From: an uncultured Flavobacterium sp.
Lineage (GTDB): Bacteria > Bacteroidota > Bacteroidia > Flavobacteriales > Flavobacteriaceae
Reading direction: 5' to 3'
Length of the DNA stretch: 18,273 bases
Assembly: GCA_934636265.1 (NCBI GenBank)
Contig: CAKUAD010000027.1
Location: forward strand, 1-18,273
Below are positions 1 through 7,130 of the stretch, one piece after another (within the stretch, counting starts at the first letter, position 1; each line of letters begins with the position of its first letter). The notes below the pieces were generated by a model that saw nothing but the letters and a program-made list of their open reading frames with translations, ran no database searches and was not told the origin of the DNA. The position numbers and the translations under genes were made by a program.

Positions 1-69
1 GCGATGTACTGGCACTTTCTGGATTTTTTGTGGATTTATTTGTTTTTATTTTTATCTTTCTACAAATAA
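1..69 (+). CDS. haem-copper oxidase subunit III, C-terminal end only
   Basis: Frame 1 is open from the window edge to TAA at 67-69. The 22 visible residues contain YWHFLDFLWIYLF, which matches the last transmembrane helix of cytochrome c oxidase subunit III. The next gene ends in the very similar YWHFVDLVWVFVF, so these are tandem subunit III paralogues. The gap to the next start is 44 bases without an obvious terminator, which suggests co-transcription. Only the C-terminus is visible, so nothing can be said about the rest of the protein. Confidence 0.75.
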   Translation, partial: AMYWHFLDFLWIYLFLFLSFYK

Positions 70-113
70 GAAAAAAGACTAAATTTGGGAACTTTTTAAC
101 GAACTGACTCTTT

Positions 114-1136
114 ATGGAAGCGACAACTACGGTAACCGGCGAAAAAGTCTGGGGTGGAGGTAATGAGCCGATGGGTGCCAGCTATGGCAAACTCATGATG
201 TGGTTCTTTATCGTATCAGATGCCCTAACCTTTTCAGGATTTTTGGCTGCTTACGGTTTTTCAAGGTTTAAATTCATCGAAACATGGCCGTTGCCTGACG
301 AAGTGTTCAACCACTTTCCGTTCCTGCATGGTGTAAACGCGCCCATGTACTATGTGGCGCTGATGACATTTATCCTCATTTTCTCATCGGTAACCATGGT
401 ATTGGCCGTTGATGCCGGCCACCAAAAGAACCGATCGAAGGTTGCGTTTTACATGTTCCTGACCATTATAGGCGGTTTGATTTTCGTGGGTTCACAGGCC
501 TGGGAGTGGAAAAACTTCATCAAAGGTCAATACGGAGCTGTCGAAACCAAGGGAGGAAGCCTTTTGCAGTTTGTTGATACTAACGGAAAACGTCTTGCAT
601 TGGCTGATTTTGCCGTTGAACTTCCTGAAGAACGCAAGCAGCTGACACGCAGCGGCGGTATGTGGTTCCAAAGCGAGAGTTCGCTGCCAACCTATTCACT
701 GGCGGAAGTACAGGCCGGATTCCAGGCCAATCCCAATGTATTGGTTCGCACCGAACGCATTTACATGGATACCGATGCTGAGAAAGCCGACAAACGTTTG
801 CAACCTGGCATCAACAAGAAAAAACACAAAGAGGTGCTAACCCGTGAAGAGTCGGCTAAAATGCTTGGCAATGGCGTGCTGGTTGTAGAGGGAGCCAACC
901 TGGTCCGCAACGAATACGGAAGCAAGTTGTTTGCTGACTTTTTCTTCTTTATCACAGGATTCCACGGATTCCACGTATTCTCGGGAGTTGTCATTAACAT
1001 TATCATCTTCTTTAACGTCGTTCTGGGGACTTATGATCGCCGCGGCAGTTATGAAATGGTCGAGAAGGTTGGTTTATACTGGCACTTTGTAGACTTGGTT
1101 TGGGTATTTGTATTTACCTTCTTTTACCTGGTATAA
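114..1136 (+). CDS. cytochrome c oxidase subunit III with a large hydrophilic insertion
   Basis: Integral membrane subunit III of a haem-copper terminal oxidase, in the inner membrane. Hydrophobic helices are visible at about residues 26-48, 77-99, 109-128, 271-305 and 320-340. Family landmarks are WEWKNF (130-135), FFFFITGFHGFHVFSG (276-291) and the terminal YWHFVDLVWVFVF. Between the WEW helix and the TGFHG helix sit about 130 hydrophilic residues (139-268), far more than the short loop in typical subunit III, which explains the length of 340 residues. From memory this insertion also occurs in other flavobacterial homologues. The neighbours are another subunit III upstream and subunit IV 18 bases downstream, so this is part of an oxidase operon. 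Confidence 0.93.
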   Translation: MEATTTVTGEKVWGGGNEPMGASYGKLMMWFFIVSDALTFSGFLAAYGFSRFKFIETWPLPDEVFNHFPFLHGVNAPMYYVALMTFILIFSSVTMVLAVDAGHQKNRSKVAFYMFLTIIGGLIFVGSQAWEWKNFIKGQYGAVETKGGSLLQFVDTNGKRLALADFAVELPEERKQLTRSGGMWFQSESSLPTYSLAEVQAGFQANPNVLVRTERIYMDTDAEKADKRLQPGINKKKHKEVLTREESAKMLGNGVLVVEGANLVRNEYGSKLFADFFFFITGFHGFHVFSGVVINIIIFFNVVLGTYDRRGSYEMVEKVGLYWHFVDLVWVFVFTFFYLV

Positions 1137-1154
1137 TAATTATTTAAGAGCATT

Positions 1155-1511
1155 ATGGCACACGGACACGAACACGTTTCAAATACAAAAAGAATCTGGT
1201 GGGTTTTTGGTATCCTATCGCTGGTTACCATTGTAGAGGTAGCATTGGGGATTGAGAAACCTGCATCTCTCTATATGACAAACTTTTTGAGCATGAACCT
1301 GCTCAACTGGATTTTCATCATCCTGACCATCGTAAAGGCATACTACATTGTATGGGCGTTTATGCACATGGAAGGAGAAAAGGCAAGTTTGCGCTGGGCG
1401 GTAGTAGGGACATTGGTTTTCCTGGTGATTTATCTGATATTCATTCTGCTTGTTGAAGGAGATTACGTATATGAGGTGTTTAAGAATTCGACCATCAAGT
1501 GGAATTTTTAA
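1155..1511 (+). CDS. cytochrome c oxidase subunit IV family protein
   Basis: A 118-residue protein with three predicted membrane helices (about 13-32, 48-69 and 80-101) and a short His-rich N-terminus (HGHEH). The length, the helix pattern and the central WAFMHMEGEK segment fit the small prokaryotic subunit IV family, which accompanies subunits I-III of haem-copper oxidases and probably stabilises the complex. It follows subunit III by 18 bases and is followed by a clear terminator, so it is the last gene of this oxidase transcript. The assignment rests on context plus topology, because the family has few invariant residues. Confidence 0.88.
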   Translation: MAHGHEHVSNTKRIWWVFGILSLVTIVEVALGIEKPASLYMTNFLSMNLLNWIFIILTIVKAYYIVWAFMHMEGEKASLRWAVVGTLVFLVIYLIFILLVEGDYVYEVFKNSTIKWNF

Positions 1512-1530
1512 ACCTATATTAATTCAACGA

Positions 1531-1559
1531 AAAGGGCGGTTTTAACACCGCCTTTTTTT
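1531..1559 (+). terminator. intrinsic terminator after the oxidase subunit genes
   Basis: GGCGGT (1535-1540) pairs with ACCGCC (1547-1552) around a six-base loop. The stem is extended by an A-run on the left and followed by a run of seven T (1553-1559). It starts 20 bases after the stop codon of the subunit IV gene. Confidence 0.85.
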
Positions 1560-1566
1560 ATTTTTG
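1559..1566 (+). promoter_or_regulatory. candidate Bacteroidetes -7 promoter element TATTTTTG
   Basis: TATTTTTG matches the TAnnTTTG consensus of Bacteroidetes housekeeping promoters. It overlaps the last T of the terminator tail and lies 20 bases before the ATG at 1587, so the leader would be very short. No convincing -33 TTTG is visible. The terminator-promoter juxtaposition suggests that the SCO/DUF420 genes form their own transcription unit. Confidence 0.4.
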
Positions 1567-1586
1567 CAAGGTGATTAAATGCTGAT

Positions 1587-2225
1587 ATGAAAAAGAACAT
1601 CGTTCTCTTTGTTTTGTTTGTTTTGCCCATCGTGGCGTATTTGTTTTTCGCTTCGGGAGTAAACAGTTTCAGCAAATTACCCACTCTTACACCTTCGATT
1701 CCGGAACTTGGCAACTGGCAGTCCCTTGACAGCACACTGGTTAAACTCGACGGCAAAATTACTGTGTTGGGTTTTGGCGGCGATGAGATTCTTGACCGTC
1801 GCGGCGGGCTGTTCAACCTTAATCAGAAAGTCTATCAGCGCTACCACAAGTTTAACGACCTACAGTTTGTTTACGTTTGTCCACTGGGTACCGAGGCCGA
1901 TGTTGCGCGAATCCTGACGCAGTTTTCCGGTTTCACCGACATCAGTCAGTGGAAGTTTGTTTTTGCTCCCAAGGACGAAATCATCGCCTACCACAAACAA
2001 CTCAAACTGGCCGGCGCGTTGGATGCCACTGCCGGAACTTTTAATGTTTACTTGGTTGACAAACAGCGAAACCTGCGCGGCCGCAAGGGCGATGACTACA
2101 AAGAAGGGTACGATGTGTCCTCGCCGGCCGATTTGAGCAATGAAATGCTCGATGATTTTAAGATCATCCTTTACGAATATCGCGCAGCCCTTAAAAAGAA
2201 CAACAACGCCTCACGTAAAATCTGA
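1587..2225 (+). CDS. SCO-like (thioredoxin-fold) membrane-anchored protein lacking the CxxxC motif
   Basis: A 212-residue protein with an N-terminal signal anchor (about residues 4-23) and an otherwise soluble, presumably periplasmic domain. The pattern KITVLGFGGDE, then FVYVCPLGTEADVA, then TFNVYLVDKQRNLRGRKG, resembles the strand order of SCO/thioredoxin-like proteins, the last segment matching the one just after the conserved His in SCO. The copper-binding CxxxC is absent: the only cysteine is C98. The stop overlaps the start of a canonical SCO gene (TGATG), so the two are translationally coupled. I infer a non-metal-binding SCO paralogue with an accessory role in oxidase assembly. An unrelated thioredoxin-like fold cannot be excluded. 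Confidence 0.7.
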   Translation: MKKNIVLFVLFVLPIVAYLFFASGVNSFSKLPTLTPSIPELGNWQSLDSTLVKLDGKITVLGFGGDEILDRRGGLFNLNQKVYQRYHKFNDLQFVYVCPLGTEADVARILTQFSGFTDISQWKFVFAPKDEIIAYHKQLKLAGALDATAGTFNVYLVDKQRNLRGRKGDDYKEGYDVSSPADLSNEMLDDFKIILYEYRAALKKNNNASRKI

Positions 2226-2902
2226 TGAAGAACAAAAGTTATATCGGGATTTCATTTATCGTCCTGCTTTTTGGCATTTGGGCGGTTCCAAAAATTGTGG
2301 ATAGGGTCAAAAATTCGCAGGTTGTTACGGGAAAAAACCTGGACAATGTAACCGGGAATACCTCTTCGAGCTTGGTAACTATTGGTAAGGCGCCTGATTT
2401 TTCACTCGTAAACCAAGATGGCAAAACCATCAGCCAAAAGGATTACGAAGGAAAAGTCTATGTTCTGGAATTCTTTTTTTCAACCTGTCCAACCATTTGT
2501 CCAAAAATGAATGCCAACATGCTGGAATTGGAGAAGACCTTTTTTGGAAACGCGTCGTTTGGCATTGCTTCCATTACCATCAATCCCGAGCACGACACCC
2601 CCCGGGTTTTAAAGGAACACGCGCAGGTTCTTGGCGTCAAATCGTCAAACTGGCATTTTTTAACCGGGGAATCTGATTACATCATGAATATCGCCAACAA
2701 AGGGTTTAACCTTTATGCGGGCCAAAATAAAAACGTTGCGGGAGGTTTTGAACATTCGGGCTTTTTTGCGCTAATCGACAAGCAGGGCAACATTCGCAGC
2801 CGCCGCGATACTTACGGAAACCCAATTGTGTACTACGACGGGATCGAGAAGGAAGGCATCAAACAATTAACCCAGGACATCAAACTTTTGCTCAATGAGT
2901 GA
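2225..2902 (+). CDS. SCO family protein (copper chaperone/thiol oxidoreductase for cytochrome oxidase)
   Basis: SCO proteins deliver copper to, or reduce the cysteines of, the CuA site of oxidase subunit II. This 225-residue protein has an N-terminal membrane anchor (about 5-22) and a thioredoxin-like domain. The copper ligands are all visible: C88 and C92 in STCPTICPKM, and H177 in GFEHSGF. The conserved SITINPEHDTP segment lies at 116-126. Its start overlaps the stop of the SCO-like gene by one base, and its end overlaps the DUF420 gene by eight bases. Its position directly after oxidase subunits III/III/IV supports a role in maturing that oxidase. Confidence 0.95.
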   Translation: MKNKSYIGISFIVLLFGIWAVPKIVDRVKNSQVVTGKNLDNVTGNTSSSLVTIGKAPDFSLVNQDGKTISQKDYEGKVYVLEFFFSTCPTICPKMNANMLELEKTFFGNASFGIASITINPEHDTPRVLKEHAQVLGVKSSNWHFLTGESDYIMNIANKGFNLYAGQNKNVAGGFEHSGFFALIDKQGNIRSRRDTYGNPIVYYDGIEKEGIKQLTQDIKLLLNE

Positions 2903-3485
2903 GACATCGGATAAAATCGAGAAAAAATTCCGCAAATTTATCATTGCCGTATCGGTTATCATTCCATTGGCCGTTGCGGTTTTGTTTAGCGTCAAGTTGC
3001 GCGATTTTGGAATCGACGTGGCACCGCTATCCTTTTTGCCGCCCATCTACGCCACGATTAATGCGCTCACGGCCGTCGTATTGGTAGCGGCTGTTTGGGC
3101 CATAAAAAACGGAAACCGCAAAGTACACGAGCGGCTGATGAATTTTGCCATTATGTGTTCGGTGCTTTTCCTGGTGATGTATGTAGCCTATCACATGACG
3201 TCCGATTCCACCGTTTATGGCGATCTCAATGCCGATGGTGTCCGCAGCGCCGATGAAAAGGCCGAGGTGGGCAACATGCTCTACGTGTATGCCTTTATCC
3301 TTCTGACCCATATCCTGCTGTCGATCGTCATTATCCCGATGGTGCTTTTTACCTATGTGCGCGCCCTGGCCCAAAGGTTTGACCGCCATAAAAGACTGGC
3401 CAGAATCACGTTTCCGCTTTGGCTGTATGTGGCTGTGACAGGCGTTGTGGTTTACCTGATGATTTCACCTTATTATGCCCACTAA
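2895..3485 (+). CDS. DUF420 family membrane protein with an EF-hand-like loop
   Basis: A 196-residue protein with about five hydrophobic helices (about 13-32, 52-71, 83-101, 129-157 and 173-191). The His-containing segments KVHERLMNFA, YVAYHMTSD and LLTHILLS are typical of DUF420. From memory, DUF420 includes Staphylococcus CtaM, needed for function of an aa3-type oxidase, and these genes often sit beside oxidase and SCO genes, as here. Unusually, residues 110-121 (DLNADGVRSADE) form a textbook calcium-binding EF-hand loop, with D, N, D, S and E at loop positions 1, 3, 5, 9 and 12, between two membrane helices. The gene overlaps SCO by 8 bases and the next gene by 11. Confidence 0.88.
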   Translation: MSETSDKIEKKFRKFIIAVSVIIPLAVAVLFSVKLRDFGIDVAPLSFLPPIYATINALTAVVLVAAVWAIKNGNRKVHERLMNFAIMCSVLFLVMYVAYHMTSDSTVYGDLNADGVRSADEKAEVGNMLYVYAFILLTHILLSIVIIPMVLFTYVRALAQRFDRHKRLARITFPLWLYVAVTGVVVYLMISPYYAH

Positions 3486-3717
3486 AATGACTGCCCGAAA
3501 ATTCCTTATGCCTTTTGTATGGCTTGTGCTATTGCTGTTCCCGGTTCTGGTTAACGCCCAGTGCGCTATGTGCCGTGCGGCGCTTGAAAGTGAGGGCGAT
3601 GTGTCGCGGGGTGAGGCCATGAACAACGGCATCGTCTACCTGATGGCTGTGCCCTACGTTCTGGTTGCCTTGGTAAGTTATTATGTCTACCGGACCCGAT
3701 TTGCCAAGAAGAACTGA
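3475..3717 (+). CDS. small CxxC membrane protein of the oxidase-assembly operon
   Basis: An 80-residue protein with an N-terminal signal-like helix (about 10-27), then QCAMCRAALESE with C30 and C33, and a second membrane helix (about 53-70) before a basic tail. I recognise it only as a small protein that accompanies SCO/DUF420 genes in flavobacteria. A redox or metal role for the CxxC is inference. The ATG at 3475 overlaps DUF420 by 11 bases; an alternative ATG at 3487 lies directly after that gene's stop and would remove four residues. The stop TGA abuts the stop of the convergent lipoprotein gene with no spacer. Confidence 0.75.
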   Translation: MPTKMTARKFLMPFVWLVLLLFPVLVNAQCAMCRAALESEGDVSRGEAMNNGIVYLMAVPYVLVALVSYYVYRTRFAKKN

Positions 3718-5109
3718 TTATTTTAATCCGTCGATGGTAATCTTTACGGTTCCTTCACCTTGAATAAAGGCGATGATGGCGCGGTTGGTAAGCTGGACCT
3801 TCTGAAAGGCCAATCCGCCCACTTTTCCATCAACAAATACGCCTGGCATGGGCGAATAATGATTCAGATATTCACCGATGCTGTTACGTGCTTCCTCCAG
3901 ATTGGGTTTAATCGAATAGCGGCAGTTTTCCTGAAACTTTCGCAGCACCACACCGCTGGCCAGCCAATTGGCCGTTCGCATCAGCGCGCTTTTGGTATCC
4001 AGTACATAATCTAATTGGTCAAAGTAAATTTCCTGTGTCTGGGCATTGTATTGTGGAAATCCCGACAAGTAAATCGTGCCGTTGACGCTACCGCTCAAAC
4101 CCAGCGCAATGACCATTTTCTGTTCTTTGTGCCACATGTTGACGGTTTCAACTTTTACCTTTCGACCGCCCGAACCAAATTCCTGTCCGGCAAAATTCCG
4201 GGCCACTACGCGCGAAGCATCTTCATAAGTTGATACGGCGGCAATGTGCGCTGTCACCTGATCCGGCATTTTGCTTACTGGTTTCAGAACAATCTGATTG
4301 CGGTTAAATTTGTTTTGCGGAGTCGCGCCCACAACGGTTTCAATGATACACTTCATTCCCATCTGAAGCGCAATCGCATCCTTTTCCAGTTGCGCCTTGG
4401 TCGTGTAGAGTTCCATCGGCACGAGTCGCAGCCAACTTTGATAGGCCTCGCTCATCAGCATGGGCGTTGCAACTTTTTCCAGTGCGTCCAGTACGTTTGG
4501 CTTAAAATCCATCGACTTTGCAATGGCCTCGTCAATGCTTTTCTCGATCGACTTTCTAAAAAGTTTGATGGCCGGGTTTACCAGATAGGTGATGGGAACC
4601 TGCTTGCCCATGACCGTCGTGCTGGGGCTGTCTTTCCAGTCGAGGCTTTTTAAGGTTGTGGCGGTTTCCAGTTTCCAATTCGTCAGGCCCACGTCACTGA
4701 CCAAGGTGATAACGCCATTCAGGTTAAATTCCTGAACATTGTATAGGTCAATCCCAAGTTTGTTGGTGCCAATCCTGTATTTTACATTCATTTTAAGTGG
4801 CAACGTCGTCTTGATTTTGCCTTTTTCATTTTCCAGGCTGATGGGACCCTGCTTCCAGATTTTCATTTCCAGATCGTCGTCGGCAATGTCCTTATCTTCA
4901 TAAATAAGGCCTTGCAGGTATTTGTTGGTCTGGTTTTCAATATCCTTTAATTTAATCGATACCGGAAGGCTGATAAACGACGGGACGTTTTCATACACAA
5001 TGGGCGCGGCGGGAGTGGGCTCAGGTTTGAGCGCGGATATCTTTTTAGACGTAGCGCATCCCAGCATCAAAATCATTGCAAACAGGGAAAAAATCTGCCG
5101 GGTTTTCAT
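3718..5109 (-). CDS. DUF4403 family lipoprotein
   Basis: The start at 5109 is chosen because it gives a short lipoprotein signal peptide with lipobox LMLGC (C18) after a basic MKTRQ n-region. An upstream in-frame ATG at 5247 would add 46 unlikely residues and overlap the divergent ATPase gene. The mature protein (463 residues before processing) starts with FISLPVSIKLKDIENQTNKY, followed by long beta-rich stretches such as PLKMNVKYRIG and a C-terminal NRAIIAFIQGEGTVKITIDG. This fits DUF4403, a Bacteroidetes family of unknown function, probably attached to an envelope membrane facing the periplasm. The ATPase gene is divergent, with about 80 bases between the starts. Confidence 0.85.
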   Translation of the reverse strand: MKTRQIFSLFAMILMLGCATSKKISALKPEPTPAAPIVYENVPSFISLPVSIKLKDIENQTNKYLQGLIYEDKDIADDDLEMKIWKQGPISLENEKGKIKTTLPLKMNVKYRIGTNKLGIDLYNVQEFNLNGVITLVSDVGLTNWKLETATTLKSLDWKDSPSTTVMGKQVPITYLVNPAIKLFRKSIEKSIDEAIAKSMDFKPNVLDALEKVATPMLMSEAYQSWLRLVPMELYTTKAQLEKDAIALQMGMKCIIETVVGATPQNKFNRNQIVLKPVSKMPDQVTAHIAAVSTYEDASRVVARNFAGQEFGSGGRKVKVETVNMWHKEQKMVIALGLSGSVNGTIYLSGFPQYNAQTQEIYFDQLDYVLDTKSALMRTANWLASGVVLRKFQENCRYSIKPNLEEARNSIGEYLNHYSPMPGVFVDGKVGGLAFQKVQLTNRAIIAFIQGEGTVKITIDGLK

Positions 5110-5115
5110 CAATAG

Positions 5116-5136
5116 TATATTTTTGTCAAAAGTATA
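5116..5136. promoter_or_regulatory. near-palindromic divergent promoter element
   Basis: TATTTTTG (5118-5125, + strand) and TACTTTTG (5127-5134 read on the - strand) both match the Bacteroidetes -7 consensus TAnnTTTG. They lie back to back around a single central T (5126). The outer two base pairs also match, giving 10-base arms with one mismatch. The element is 65 bases before the ATPase start (5191) and 17 bases before the lipoprotein start (5109). No clear -33 element is visible on either side. It could be two overlapping promoters or an operator. Confidence 0.45.
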
Positions 5137-5190
5137 AAAATGGGCGTAACATTTTTTTGATGCATCAGTCTTATGGCTTTTGCAATAACT

Positions 5191-5892
5191 ATGATACAAA
5201 TCAGCAACCTTCACAAATCCTATAAAACCGGAACCACGTCGCTCCACGTTTTAAAAGGAATCGACTTTAACGTAAATGAAGGTGAGTTGGTCGCTATCAT
5301 GGGTTCGTCAGGATCGGGCAAATCTACACTGCTCAACATCTTGGGAATTCTGGACGAAGCGGATTCCGGAAGTTACGTCCTTGACGGGGTGCCCATCAAA
5401 AAACTCAACGAAACCATAGCCTCGCGTTACCGAAACCAGTTTTTGGGTTTTGTGTTTCAGTCGTTTAACCTGATTAACTATAAGTCGGCGCTCGACAATG
5501 TGGCTTTGCCGCTTTATTATCAGGGCGTTGGCCGAAGTGAACGCAATGAGATCGCCATGGAATATCTAAAAAAAGTAGGTCTCGAAACCCATTCGCATCA
5601 CTTGCCCAACGAACTCTCGGGCGGACAAAAGCAGCGCGTGGCCATTGCACGGGCTTTGGCATCGCATCCTAAGGTATTGCTGGCCGATGAACCCACAGGC
5701 GCCCTCGACACCAAGACGTCGTATGAAGTCATGGAGCTCATCCAGGCCATCAACGACGAAGGAAAAACCATATTGATCGTGACGCACGAATCAGATATCG
5801 CCGCCATGTGTAAGCGAAACGTTTTGCTAAAGGACGGATTGATTATCGACGATCGCGAAATTGTTCAACAACGAGCCGGACTCCATGTTTAA
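5191..5892 (+). CDS. ABC transporter ATP-binding protein (MacB/LolD type)
   Basis: A 233-residue ATPase that powers the two permeases encoded next. Walker A is GSSGSGKST (38-46), the Q-loop Gln is Q90, the signature is LSGGQ (142-146), Walker B is VLLADEPT (162-169), the D-loop is GALDT and the switch His is H199. The sequence is closest to the MacB/LolD class of type VII ABC systems. I chose the ATG at 5191 (MIQISNLHKSYK), which matches the usual family start, over one at 5173 that adds six residues. In E. coli MacB this domain is fused to the permease; here it is separate. The last eight bases overlap the first permease gene. Confidence 0.95.
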   Translation: MIQISNLHKSYKTGTTSLHVLKGIDFNVNEGELVAIMGSSGSGKSTLLNILGILDEADSGSYVLDGVPIKKLNETIASRYRNQFLGFVFQSFNLINYKSALDNVALPLYYQGVGRSERNEIAMEYLKKVGLETHSHHLPNELSGGQKQRVAIARALASHPKVLLADEPTGALDTKTSYEVMELIQAINDEGKTILIVTHESDIAAMCKRNVLLKDGLIIDDREIVQQRAGLHV

Positions 5893-7129
5893 TATCGAAC
5901 GCTGGCAGGAAATTTTTGAGGCGATGGCCAAGAACAAGCTCCGGACAGCACTTACCGGAGTATCTGTTGCATCGGGAATTTTTATCCTGGTTATCCTGCT
6001 GGGCGTGGGTCAAGGATTGCAAAACGGCATCGAAAAGGAGTTTGAGCGCGACGCAGCCGGCATCATCGAGGTTTGGTCAAATGTGACCACCAAAGAACAC
6101 AAAGGCCTCAATCCGGGTCGTCGAATCCAGATGCGCAATGAAGATTACCAGCTGTCGGTAAGTCGTTTTGGCGACAACCTGGATCGCAAAGGGTCGAGTT
6201 ACAATTTCTGGAACGGCAACGTAGCCCATAAAAAGGAAACGGGTAACTATCAGTTTAGAGGCGTTTATCCCGATTATCAGTTTATCGAAAATGCTACCAT
6301 GATCAAAGGCAGGTTTGTCAATGACAACGACATGAAGAATTATGAAAAGGTCGTTGCGATCGGCAATAAGGTAGCGCTCGATTTGTTCAAGGACGAGGAT
6401 CCCATCGGCAAACAAATCACCATAAACGCCATTCCGTTCAAGGTGGTAGGGGTCTTTACCGATCCAGCCGGCGAGAGGGAAGAAGCGCGCCTTTACCTGC
6501 CCATTACAACCACTCAAAAAGTGTATGGCATAGGCGATAAGATTTCGAATCTATTTTACACGCTTAAGAAAAAGCCTACTTATGAGGAAGCGCTGGCCGA
6601 TGCCAATGCCTTCGAGGCCGGGCTCGGAAGCCTTTTGCGCGGGCGACACACCGTTGCTCCCGACGATGAAAGTGCCGTCGGGATTTTTAACTCGGTCAAG
6701 GAAACCAAACAATTTTATGACCTTAATCTCTACATCCGACTGTTTTTTTGGTGGGTGGGGATTTGCACCATCATTGCCGGTGTCGTGGGCGTGGGTAACA
6801 TCATGCTGATTGTCGTCAAGGAACGCACCAAGGAGATTGGCATCCGCAAGGCGTTGGGGGCGTCGCCTTTTTCTATTGTGACCATGATTTTGCACGAATC
6901 GATTTTCCTGACCACCATCGCGGGATTTTGCGGCTTGCTCTTTGGACTTTTGCTCCTTGAAGTTGCCGGCCCGCAAATCGACAGTGAATTTTTCCTGAAT
7001 CCATCGGTTGATTTTGGCGTCGCCCTTACCACACTCGTCCTGCTTGTTGTGGCCGGAGCCGTTGCAGGATTTTTCCCGGCCTACCGCGCCGCCCGAATCA
7101 AACCCATTGTAGCACTTAGAGACCAATAA
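5885..7129 (+). CDS. MacB/FtsX-type ABC transporter permease 1
   Basis: A 414-residue permease with one N-terminal helix (about 24-44), a large periplasmic MacB-type domain (about 48-280) and three C-terminal helices (about 285-312, 335-360 and 378-398). Helix 2 is followed by the FtsX-family motif VKERTKEIGIRKALGA (311-326), which contacts the ATPase. Type VII ABC permeases work as mechanotransmitters coupling cytoplasmic ATP hydrolysis to periplasmic movement. The start at 5885 overlaps the ATPase stop; an upstream ATG at 5861 would add eight non-conserved residues. It ends one base before the second permease, to which it is related throughout, so the two probably form a heterodimer. Confidence 0.93.
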   Translation: MFNIERWQEIFEAMAKNKLRTALTGVSVASGIFILVILLGVGQGLQNGIEKEFERDAAGIIEVWSNVTTKEHKGLNPGRRIQMRNEDYQLSVSRFGDNLDRKGSSYNFWNGNVAHKKETGNYQFRGVYPDYQFIENATMIKGRFVNDNDMKNYEKVVAIGNKVALDLFKDEDPIGKQITINAIPFKVVGVFTDPAGEREEARLYLPITTTQKVYGIGDKISNLFYTLKKKPTYEEALADANAFEAGLGSLLRGRHTVAPDDESAVGIFNSVKETKQFYDLNLYIRLFFWWVGICTIIAGVVGVGNIMLIVVKERTKEIGIRKALGASPFSIVTMILHESIFLTTIAGFCGLLFGLLLLEVAGPQIDSEFFLNPSVDFGVALTTLVLLVVAGAVAGFFPAYRAARIKPIVALRDQ

Positions 7130-7130
7130 T

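Noticed and set aside
1587..2225. The SCO-like gene as a frameshifted or decayed SCO pseudogene
   Set aside because: The frame is intact, has a good signal anchor, and is coupled to the next gene, so it looks like a functional divergent paralogue.
3027..3389. 120-residue - strand frame opposite DUF420
   Set aside because: Antisense to a conserved membrane protein gene; the His/Gly-rich product looks like a reverse reading of hydrophobic codons.
3760..4653. Open frames on the + strand opposite the DUF4403 gene
   Set aside because: They lie fully antisense to a well-supported gene and show no recognisable protein features.
5173..5190. Start of the ATPase at 5173
   Set aside because: The six extra residues (MAFAIT) are not part of the family, whose members start with a form of MIQI..L.K.Y.
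5110..5247. Longer N-terminus for the DUF4403 lipoprotein starting at 5247
   Set aside because: It would bury the lipoprotein signal peptide 46 residues inside the protein, overlap the start of the divergent ATPase gene and span the promoter-like palindrome.
5861..5884. Start of permease 1 at 5861
   Set aside because: It would overlap the ATPase by 32 bases and add eight residues; the start at 5885 aligns with the start of permease 2 (MF...W).
6551..7126. 191-residue - strand frame opposite permease 1
   Set aside because: Shadow of the permease codons; no signal, domain or independent start signals.
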